This document shows positions 15,406-21,212 of a DNA stretch of 21,212 nucleotides, one piece after another. This stretch comes from JAVBLP01 sp031553505 (GTDB lineage: Bacteria; Elusimicrobiota; Endomicrobiia; Endomicrobiales; Endomicrobiaceae): positions 1-21,212 of the forward strand of contig JAVBLP010000026.1 in assembly GCA_031553505.1 (NCBI GenBank), written 5' to 3'. Numbering within the stretch: position 1 is the first letter of the stretch; the number at the start of each line of letters is the position of its first letter. The position numbers were made by a program, and so were the translations under genes. Below the pieces are notes generated by a model that had not been told where the DNA came from, made no database searches, and saw nothing but the letters and a program-made list of their open reading frames with translations.

Positions 15406-17561
15406 ACTTTATAGCGCTGCCATATCTCTTCTTTTCTATTTTTACGGTGCTTGTGGCTTTTCTTGTCTTATCAAGAAAGTCAAAATCGGCAATAAACGTA
15501 AGTTTTTCGCTTTTGTGCCTGTCTTTGGCAATATGGTTTTTCAGTTTCGGAAATATGTACATAAGCCAAAATACGGCCGACGCTTTCCTTTGGAGCAAAA
15601 TAGGCTTTACGGGTATAGCTTTTACGGCGGTTTTCTTATTAAGGTTTATCTATGCTTACTCAAGAAAAATAATCAATGAAAAAGCGTTTTACGGCTTTTA
15701 TTTCTTATCTTTTGCTGCAGTCGCCTTGAACTTTTATAAACCGCTGTTTTACAGCGGTATTACCGAACACTTTTTCGGCTACTACCCGAAAGCCGCGCTT
15801 CTTTATTTTTTAGTGCCTTTGCAGCTTGCCGCCTTTTTATACCTTGCTTTAAAAAACCTTAAAGAAAATTTAAGGCAGCCTGACCTTACGGCGTTCCGCC
15901 ACCAGCAGATACGCAGGATACGTTACGCCCTTATGTTTTTCTCCCTGGTTATTATAGACCACCTTCTAGCTTACATTTATCTGCCTATATATCCAGTGGG
16001 CGCTTTAGGCTCGGTAGTTTTTGTCGTTATTGTTGTGCTCGCGCTCGGCAGATATACTTTTGCAGATATTAAAATTATTTTAAGCCGCGCGGTAATATTT
16101 CTGTTTATAGTGGCCGCGATAATAGCGTCATCATACTTTGTCTGGAAATACACGCAGTCGTGGATGATATCCACTATTTTTACATTTGTTGTGGCTGTGG
16201 CAGGCACATATATATATAGGTATGCCATAGATAAAACCGCGGATGTTTTCCTTGCAGAGCAGAGAAAGTACCACAATACGCTTATACAGGCGGCAAGCGG
16301 CATGGCAAGGGAGCACGAGCTTGATAAACTGCTAAAGCTTATGGCGCTGATAATCATAAAATTCGTCAAAGTGCAGAATGTGGCGGTCTTTGTTGAAAAT
16401 GAATCCGGCAAGCTTTTTGAGTGCAGGCATATAAGGCCTTCCTGCCCTGATGAAATGATATTTCCTTATTCCGTAGTGCACCCTTATGTTATATTCATGA
16501 AAAACAAAGGCAAGCCCTTTGTAACCGCGGATATACCGCTTTACATAACAAATTCCGTGGATCTGCCTTTTAAGCCCGCCTTAACTATCCCGTTTTTCTT
16601 TGAAAACGGCGCGAACGGTTTTATAATTTTAGGCCCGAAAAAGAATAAAGACCCTTTCACAAGGGAAGACATAAAAATTTTCAGGACGCTTTCAAGGCAG
16701 GCGGCGCTTGCCATAGAAAACTGCATATTTTTTGATGAGTTTAAGCATACGCAGGAAAAGATTTTCGCGGCGGAAAAACTTGCCTCTATCGGAGGCCTTG
16801 CGGAAGGCGTCGCGCACCAGATAAACAACAGGCTTAACCAGTTTTCAATGATATCCGGCGAACTTAAATACGAAATTGAAGATTTTGTAAAATCAAACAG
16901 CGCGCTTGTAGAATCAAACGAAAATTTAAAGAAAACGTCATCATATTTAAGCGAACTGTCAGATTCGCTTGCGGAAAACATCAAACGCACCGATGCCGTA
17001 ATCAAAGGCATTTTAAACTACGCAAAACCGGATAAAAACAATAAGGGGAGCATATTTACGGAATTCGCGCTTTCTGAAGTTTTTGACCTCGCCATGGAGC
17101 TTTTAAAGCTTAAACATAAACTCCATAAAGATTTTATTCTTGATCTGAAATTTAAACCGGCGGATAAAATCTACGGCATACGGTCGCAGATAATTGAATC
17201 CGTATATAATGTGCTGGATAACGGCTATGAAGCTACGCTTGATATGATGGAAACGCTCAATGAAGAGGAAAAAGAAAAATATAAGCCGCTTATTAAAGTT
17301 GAACTTAAATATTCCGATGACAAGGCAATCTTTTCAATCAAAGATAACGGCATAGGCATTAAAGACGAAAATAAAGTAAAAATCTTTGCGCCGTTTTTCA
17401 CTACAAAGTCTTCTTATAAATCCGGCACGGGGATAGGTTTATACATAGTTAAAAGGATGATAGAAGAAAACCACAACGGCAGAATGTCTTTTTACAGCAG
17501 ATACGGCTTTGGCACAAAGATAGTTTTTGAACTGCCTTTACAGGAAGAGTACGCAAAATGA
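15402..17561 (+). CDS. Membrane sensor histidine kinase: multi-TM, GAF, HisKA, HATPase
   Basis: A 719-residue protein. About nine hydrophobic segments fill residues 1-275, resembling the N-terminal 7TM region of orphan histidine kinases. A GAF domain lies at ~305-440 (VQNVAVFVENESGKLFECR ... ALAIENCIFF). The phosphoacceptor box is EGVAHQINNRLNQFS with His472; most relatives have HExxNPL here, so Glu to Gln and Pro to Arg are unusual. The ATPase is intact: N-box VLDNGYEA (Asn603), DNGIGI, APFFTTKSS and GTGIGLYIVKRM. GAGGG (15387-15391) lies 10 bases before the ATG. No response regulator is encoded in the window. Signal and target unknown. Confidence 0.88.
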   Translation: MNFIALPYLFFSIFTVLVAFLVLSRKSKSAINVSFSLLCLSLAIWFFSFGNMYISQNTADAFLWSKIGFTGIAFTAVFLLRFIYAYSRKIINEKAFYGFYFLSFAAVALNFYKPLFYSGITEHFFGYYPKAALLYFLVPLQLAAFLYLALKNLKENLRQPDLTAFRHQQIRRIRYALMFFSLVIIDHLLAYIYLPIYPVGALGSVVFVVIVVLALGRYTFADIKIILSRAVIFLFIVAAIIASSYFVWKYTQSWMISTIFTFVVAVAGTYIYRYAIDKTADVFLAEQRKYHNTLIQAASGMAREHELDKLLKLMALIIIKFVKVQNVAVFVENESGKLFECRHIRPSCPDEMIFPYSVVHPYVIFMKNKGKPFVTADIPLYITNSVDLPFKPALTIPFFFENGANGFIILGPKKNKDPFTREDIKIFRTLSRQAALAIENCIFFDEFKHTQEKIFAAEKLASIGGLAEGVAHQINNRLNQFSMISGELKYEIEDFVKSNSALVESNENLKKTSSYLSELSDSLAENIKRTDAVIKGILNYAKPDKNNKGSIFTEFALSEVFDLAMELLKLKHKLHKDFILDLKFKPADKIYGIRSQIIESVYNVLDNGYEATLDMMETLNEEEKEKYKPLIKVELKYSDDKAIFSIKDNGIGIKDENKVKIFAPFFTTKSSYKSGTGIGLYIVKRMIEENHNGRMSFYSRYGFGTKIVFELPLQEEYAK

Positions 17562-18009
17562 AGATTACAAAAGCAGGCAAAGATAATTTAAAAGAGATAT
17601 ACGGCCGCAAAAAACGGCTTATTTAAGCGAAGCAAAGCTCCATAACAACTATAATATACAACCGCTTACGCAGACCTTTGAAGAAGTGCTTGAAGAGTTT
17701 GAAAAAGGCATTTTCTTAAAAGCAACGGATGAAGAAAGCGCAAAAATAACAGGTTCGGTAAGGGCATTTCCTAAGGGCGGCAGGGTTCTGGTAAGCAAGC
17801 TTATGGTACACCCGGACTTTCAAAACAGGGGAATCGCAAAAAAGCTTTTGGCAGAAGTGGAAAATATCTTTACCGGCAAAGAATACTATCTTTTTACCGC
17901 TTTAAAAAGTGAAAAAAACATAGCCCTATATACCAAGATAGGATATAAACGCTACGGCACAAAACTAATGCCTGACGGCATTGAAATAGTGTTTATGGAG
18001 AAAAAATAA
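17558..18009 (+). pseudogene. GNAT-family N-acetyltransferase, frameshifted near the start
   Basis: The reading frame from ATG 17558 (overlapping the kinase stop as ATGA) gives MKITKAGKDNLKEIYGRKK and then ends at TAA after an A6 run (17609-17614). Shifting to the frame starting ACG at 17614 restores TAYLSEAKLHNNYNIQPLTQ TFEEVLEEF and the rest of the domain to the TAA at 18007-18009. The joined peptide matches the GNAT family, with the acetyl-CoA loop VHPDFQNRGIAKKLL and the YTKIGY end. One missing A in the run explains everything. A restart at GTG 17686 would lose the first strands of the fold. It may be a real mutation, a sequencing error, or recoding; its last base overlaps the next gene's ATG, showing an old, tight operon. 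Confidence 0.8.
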
Positions 18010-18368
18010 TGGCAAAGAAACGAATACCCGGAGAAATTTTAAAAAAAATGGAGAAATATCCTCCGTTTTACGTAAAAGTGTGGAAAGCCTGCTTTGAAAT
18101 ACCCGCAGGGACAACTCTTTCATATGGCGAACTTGCGAAAAAAGCAGGTTCCCCGAAAGCAGCAAGGGCAGTAGGCGGAGCAATGAGGATGAATCCGTGG
18201 CCGCCGCTTATCCCGTGTCACAGGGTAGTTGCTTCCACAGGCAAGATGCACGGCTATTCCGCTAAAGGCGGGGTAAAACTTAAAGAAAAGATGCTTGAAT
18301 ATGAAAAAAGAACAAAAAAAGACGCCACAAATAAAATCATTTCAACACACGCAAAAATAAAGGATTAA
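18009..18368 (+). CDS. O6-alkylguanine-DNA alkyltransferase, short form
   Basis: A 119-residue protein consisting of the DNA-binding/active-site domain only. The acceptor Cys70 is in LIPCHRVV. The Arg finger region reads ARAVGGAMRMNP, and SYGELAKKAG forms the winged-helix part. It removes alkyl groups from O6-guanine by a one-time transfer to the Cys. Because Cys is kept (not Trp), it is a likely active Ogt/MGMT-type protein and not an alkyltransferase-like ATL protein, although the N-terminal ribonuclease-like domain of full Ogt is absent. GGAG at 17997-18000 supports the ATG at 18009. The last ~20 residues are basic and unconserved. Confidence 0.88.
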   Translation: MAKKRIPGEILKKMEKYPPFYVKVWKACFEIPAGTTLSYGELAKKAGSPKAARAVGGAMRMNPWPPLIPCHRVVASTGKMHGYSAKGGVKLKEKMLEYEKRTKKDATNKIISTHAKIKD

Positions 18369-18369
18369 A

Positions 18370-19020
18370 ATGTTAAGGTTTATAGAAGACACAGCCCGAA
18401 ATGCCGCGATGAACATGGCAATAGATGAATACTTTTTCACAGGGCTCAAAGATGACGCGGTTTTAAGGACTTACACTTGGGATAACCCATATATAACGAT
18501 AGGATACTTCCAGAAAAACCAGCTAAGCGCGACAAGAAGGCTGACCGGCGGGCTTCTTGTAAACCATAAAGACGACTTATCTTACAGTTTTTGCTCCGGA
18601 CTGCAGTCGTGGCCCTATATGTACAGCCAGCAGGACACTTACAAACATATACACCTTGCGGTTAAAAAAGCTTTGTCTTTTATCGGCTTTGACTGCGATT
18701 TTGTCTCTATAGGGCAAAACACGCCGAAAAATATGTTTTGCGTTCAGACATTATATACCGACGATTTGTCATATAAAGGCAAAAAAATACTAGGCTCCTG
18801 CATGCGCAGAAGAGGCACAAAAATTCTTGTGCAGGGTTCGGTTCATTTAGAACTCGGAGATTCGAGAAGAAGCGAGTTTTGCAGGGAGTTTGCCAACAAT
18901 ATGGCTCAAACGCTTAATACAAACCTTAATTACGCGCTTATTACGGATGACGAGATTAAAAGCTCGTTAAAAATCGCAGATGAAAAATACGAATCTGATG
19001 AGTGGAATAAAAAATTTTAG
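18370..19020 (+). CDS. Lipoate-protein ligase A family protein
   Basis: A 216-residue member of the BPL/LplA/LipB fold. The family motifs are in order: NMAIDEYF near the start, RTYTWDNPYITIGYFQ, RRLTGGLLVNH (residues 56-66; most relatives have a third Gly where Leu stands), KKILGSCMRRRG with the adenylate-binding Lys139, and ILVQGSVHLEL. It ends near YESDEWNKKF, as many single-domain members do, and lacks the accessory C-terminal domain of E. coli LplA. It probably attaches lipoate or octanoate to a carrier domain; no acceptor protein is in the window, and an octanoyltransferase (LipM-like) role is possible. AAGGA (18360-18364) sets the start. It is the last gene of the run. Confidence 0.85.
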   Translation: MLRFIEDTARNAAMNMAIDEYFFTGLKDDAVLRTYTWDNPYITIGYFQKNQLSATRRLTGGLLVNHKDDLSYSFCSGLQSWPYMYSQQDTYKHIHLAVKKALSFIGFDCDFVSIGQNTPKNMFCVQTLYTDDLSYKGKKILGSCMRRRGTKILVQGSVHLELGDSRRSEFCREFANNMAQTLNTNLNYALITDDEIKSSLKIADEKYESDEWNKKF

Positions 19021-19028
19021 CGTTATTA

Positions 19029-19037
19029 TGATATAAT
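19029..19037 (+). promoter_or_regulatory. Extended -10 promoter of rlmN (leaderless?)
   Basis: TGATATAAT is a perfect extended -10 (TGnTATAAT). The box ends 7 bases before the rlmN ATG, so the mRNA should start at or beside it. There is no Shine-Dalgarno and no clear -35. Confidence 0.6.
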
Positions 19038-19044
19038 CTTTGAC

Positions 19045-20079
19045 ATGGAAAAAAAATACCTTTTAGACCTCACGAACGCGCAGTTTAAAGCATCGGCATC
19101 CGGAATCATTAAACAGGATTACCGGCTGAACCAGATAATTGAATGGGTTTACTCAAAAAAAGCCTCTTCTTTTGACGATTTTTCAAACCTTTCGAAAGAG
19201 CTGCGCCAAAAACTTGATAAAAAATACGCTTTAAGAATCCTCAAAATAGTGAAAAAAGAAAAATCCCTCATTGACGGCACAATCAGATACACATTCCAGA
19301 CATATGACAAAAAATATTTCTTTGCCGTTTTTCTGCCCGCAAACGGTAAAAACTCCGTATGCATCTCTTCGCAGATAGGCTGCCCCGTAATGTGCGAATT
19401 TTGCTCTTCCGGAAAGGTTAAGCTTGCAAGAAACCTCAGCAGAGGGGAGATTATAGAGCAGATACTGCAGATTGAAAATGATACAAAAGAACATATTTCC
19501 GGCGTTTTGTTTATGGGAATGGGCGAACCGATGCTCAATTTTAATAATCTGTCATCGGTGCTTAATTCGCTTTTGTCCGCTAAAGAGTTCGGCATAGGAA
19601 AAAGACATATAACCGTTTCAACAGTGGGGATAGTTCCCGCGGTAAAAAAACTTGCCGATGATAATTTCGGCGTAAGGCTTGCCATTTCGCTTCACGCTGT
19701 TGATGAAAAACAAAGAAAAAAGCTTATACCCAATAATCTCGGCTTTTCAATAGAAGACATTTTAAGCGCCGCGGAATACTACCTTAAAAAAACAAAATCC
19801 AGAATTACTATAGAATACATACTTGTCAAAAATATTAATGATTCTACCGCGGACGCCCACAAACTTACGCGTTTACTGCGCCAAAACGGCCTGCAAAACC
19901 CTGATGTACAGATAAACCTTATACCTTTTAATCCGGTAAAAGACGTTAATTTTCAGACTCCTTCTCAGGAAAGCATCGAAAAATTCAAAAATATATTGAA
20001 ATTGAACGGCATTACGACAAACATAAGGCAGGCAAAAGGCGCTGACATCTCTGCCGCCTGCGGCCAGTTAGGATATTGA
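19045..20079 (+). CDS. rlmN: 23S rRNA (adenine-2503-C2) / tRNA (A37-C2) methyltransferase RlmN
   Basis: A 344-residue radical-SAM methyltransferase that methylates C2 of A2503 in 23S rRNA and A37 in some tRNAs. The cluster motif is CPVMCEFC with Cys113/117/120. Cys106 (VCISSQIGC) and Cys339 (SAACGQLGY) fit the two extra conserved cysteines, the latter being the methyl carrier. MGMGEPMLNF and RLAISLHAVDEK are typical family blocks. The length is normal. It starts 24 bases after the lipoate ligase with its own promoter. Together with MiaA and MiaB it makes a third enzyme in this window that tunes decoding. Confidence 0.95.
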   Translation: MEKKYLLDLTNAQFKASASGIIKQDYRLNQIIEWVYSKKASSFDDFSNLSKELRQKLDKKYALRILKIVKKEKSLIDGTIRYTFQTYDKKYFFAVFLPANGKNSVCISSQIGCPVMCEFCSSGKVKLARNLSRGEIIEQILQIENDTKEHISGVLFMGMGEPMLNFNNLSSVLNSLLSAKEFGIGKRHITVSTVGIVPAVKKLADDNFGVRLAISLHAVDEKQRKKLIPNNLGFSIEDILSAAEYYLKKTKSRITIEYILVKNINDSTADAHKLTRLLRQNGLQNPDVQINLIPFNPVKDVNFQTPSQESIEKFKNILKLNGITTNIRQAKGADISAACGQLGY

Positions 20080-20094
20080 CAGGCTTTATAAATT

Positions 20095-20127
20095 AAAAAA
20101 GAATTGAATTTTCATTCATTTTTTTAT
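20095..20127 (+). terminator. Possible AT-rich terminator after rlmN
   Basis: AAAAAA-GAAT and ATTC-A-TTTTTTT can pair around a 9-base loop, ending in seven Ts. The stem is weak and overlaps the putative nusB promoter, so this is tentative. Confidence 0.3.
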
Positions 20128-20130
20128 AAA
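20104..20130 (+). promoter_or_regulatory. Possible nusB promoter
   Basis: TTGAAT (20104-20109) and TATAAA (20125-20130) are 15 bases apart, shorter than ideal. GAGGA (20150-20154) just before the nusB ATG gives it an ordinary leader. Confidence 0.35.
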
Positions 20131-20158
20131 ATCACTTAAACTTTACAACGAGGAATAT

Positions 20159-20578
20159 ATGGGTACTAGAAGGCAGGCAAGGGAATGTTCTTTACAGATG
20201 CTTTACACAATCGACAACTGTAATATGCCGGTTGAGGCAATTTATGAATGTTTTGACGAATATTTTCCTCAAGGCGAACCTTACAGGATATTCGCGGTCA
20301 AAATTTTTAAAGGCGTTTGTGAAAAAAGGGAAGAAATAGACGCTTTAATAGAAAAATACGCAAAAAACTGGGAATTGGAAAGAATGGCGGCGGTTGACCG
20401 CAACATAATACGCCTTGCAGCCTACGAAATAATAGATATGCCGGAAACGCCTATAAACGTCATCATTGACGAAGCCGTAGAAATATCAAAAAAGTATTCC
20501 ACCAAAGATTCCAGCAAATTCGTCAACGGAATTTTAGACAAACTTAAAGCCGCAAGAGACAATCAGGCTCAAAAATGA
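20159..20578 (+). CDS. nusB: Transcription antitermination factor NusB
   Basis: A 139-residue all-helical RNA-binding protein that, with NusE (S10), binds boxA RNA and supports rRNA antitermination. The N-terminus TRRQARECSLQMLYTID has the conserved Arg-rich helix that contacts boxA. The C-terminal half reads ERMAAVDRNIIRLAAYEI, then TPINVIIDEAVEISKKYSTK and SSKFVNGILDKL, all hallmark NusB segments. The length is typical. GAGGA lies 4 bases before the ATG. It is followed by a repeat-like intergenic element and ligA. Confidence 0.95.
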   Translation: MGTRRQARECSLQMLYTIDNCNMPVEAIYECFDEYFPQGEPYRIFAVKIFKGVCEKREEIDALIEKYAKNWELERMAAVDRNIIRLAAYEIIDMPETPINVIIDEAVEISKKYSTKDSSKFVNGILDKLKAARDNQAQK

Positions 20579-20579
20579 T

Positions 20580-20738
20580 TATCCGCAATTGCGCGGATTG
20601 TCATCCTGCGCTGCGACTGCGCACAGCATAAACTCCAGCTTTGCCTATCGCGGGATCTATATTTTATGGCTTATATACTCTGCAACTTTGAACAAAGCTT
20701 CCTTCACGCAGAGTGACAGCAGAATAAACTACAGGGTA
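20580..20738. repeat. Palindromic intergenic element between nusB and ligA
   Basis: The gap contains terminal inverted repeats, TTGTCATCCTGCG (20598-20610) against CGCAGAGTGACAG (20707-20719), about 10 of 13-14 positions matching. Inner hairpins lie between them (CTGCGC...GCGCACAG near 20606-20626; CTTTG-AA-CAAAG near 20687-20698). An ATCCGC...GCGGAT hairpin at 20581-20598 borders the nusB stop. The layout resembles small dispersed palindromic (REP/MITE-like) elements, but only one copy is in the window, so repetition is not shown. Confidence 0.5.
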
Positions 20739-20756
20739 AAAGAGGTTTTTTGTTTT

Positions 20757-21212
20757 ATGAAAGACCCAAAGAGCCGCATTGAACATTTAACTCAAGAAAT
20801 TGACCGCCATAATAAGCTGTATTACGAACAAAGCAGCCCCGAAATATCAGATACGGAATACGATAACCTCGTAAAAGAGCTTGAACGTCTCGAAAAAGAA
20901 TATCCGCAGTACTCTGCAAAAAATTCGCCCACGCAAAAAGTATCCGGAACCGCATCTTCATCATTCGAGCAGGTAAAGCACGCCGCACCGATGCTTTCGC
21001 TTGATAACACATACTCCGAAGAAGAAATAAAAAAATGGTTTGAAAGGGTATCAAAAAACCTCGGCAGCGCAAATCCTGAATTTACGGTTGAACCTAAAAT
21101 TGACGGCGTAGGCATAAGCTTAACGTACGTCAACGGCAGCCTTTCAATTGGCGCTACGCGCGGAGACGGCGAAACCGGCGAAGATATAACTGAAAACATT
21201 AAAACAATAAAA
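20757..21212 (+). CDS. ligA: NAD+-dependent DNA ligase LigA, N-terminal part (3' partial)
   Basis: The first 152 codons of LigA run off the right edge. It seals nicks using NAD+. The Ia domain (RHNKLYYEQSSPEISDTEYD, residues ~17-36) binds the NMN part of NAD+. SPTQKVSG and MLSLDNTYSEEE follow, and EPKIDGVGISLTY carries the adenylated Lys of the KxDG motif (~residue 119). TRGDGETGEDIT is the next conserved block. I chose ATG 20757 because the LigA N-terminal helix starts there and GAGG at 20742-20745 lies upstream (11 bases). It serves replication and the excision and mismatch repair systems encoded earlier in the window. Confidence 0.95.
   Translation, partial: MKDPKSRIEHLTQEIDRHNKLYYEQSSPEISDTEYDNLVKELERLEKEYPQYSAKNSPTQKVSGTASSSFEQVKHAAPMLSLDNTYSEEEIKKWFERVSKNLGSANPEFTVEPKIDGVGISLTYVNGSLSIGATRGDGETGEDITENIKTIK

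Noticed and set aside
17605..17620. Classical programmed -1 frameshift heptamer
   Set aside because: In the starting frame the site reads CGC AAA AAA CGG, where the P-site tRNA would re-pair with CAA. I see no clear downstream stimulator, so an indel is simpler.
17686..18009. Intact GNAT protein starting at GTG 17686
   Set aside because: The conserved first strand and helix of the fold are encoded upstream, split by the A6 frameshift, so this is a remnant start and not the native gene.
4970..19020. A new defence system hidden in the long operon
   Set aside because: All members except the PilZ tail and the kinase's role match known housekeeping families, with no effector or nuclease module typical of defence islands.
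1..21212. CRISPR array, tRNA, rRNA, transposase or integrase
   Set aside because: I found no regularly spaced repeats, no cloverleaf-like sequence and no transposase or integrase motif in either strand.

Overview
The window reads as a piece of a low- to mid-GC, Gram-negative-type bacterial chromosome, packed with housekeeping genes. An adhesin/toxin-delivery relic, an SLT-type lytic transglycosylase, MurJ, both MutS and an endonuclease-type MutL, and AAA/TTT/ATA-rich codon use all fit a diderm bacterium. The gene style and order remind me of Elusimicrobiota (Elusimicrobium/Endomicrobium), but that is an impression and not proof.

Region 1 (1-2467) is accessory. The 3' end of a large secreted or surface protein enters from the left. 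Its last ~100 residues look like a TreTu-type ADP-ribosyltransferase toxin. A small immunity-like gene follows at once, with its Shine-Dalgarno inside the toxin gene's end. About 700 bp without an intact gene come next: two strong terminator hairpins, decayed haemagglutinin-repeat fragments, and a bidirectional terminator shared with the ferritin gene on the other strand.

Region 2 (2468-4893) holds a minus-strand ferritin-like gene, a divergent Fpg/Nei-family DNA glycosylase homologue that lacks its catalytic N-terminus, and a secreted alpha/beta hydrolase.

Region 3 (4970-19020) is a 14-kb same-strand run of eleven nearly contiguous genes: miaB, an SLT lytic transglycosylase, mutS, a PilZ protein, mutL, miaA, murJ, uvrC, a membrane histidine kinase, a frameshifted GNAT acetyltransferase, an ogt-like methyltransferase and a lipoate ligase. 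Most junctions overlap or have gaps of about 20 bases or less; the only larger one is 49 bp between miaA and murJ. The run combines mismatch repair (mutS, mutL), nucleotide-excision repair (uvrC), direct reversal (ogt) and both steps of tRNA A37 ms2i6A synthesis (miaA, miaB).

Region 4 (19021-21212) has rlmN, nusB, a palindromic intergenic element and the 5' part of ligA, which runs off the window.

I see no complete new system. The points most worth a second look are the toxin/immunity cassette with its scars, the glycosylase without its catalytic Pro-Glu start, a UvrC that ends before its helix-hairpin-helix domain, a MutS whose conserved start is encoded upstream of the first ATG, and promoters placed so that two mRNAs should be leaderless.
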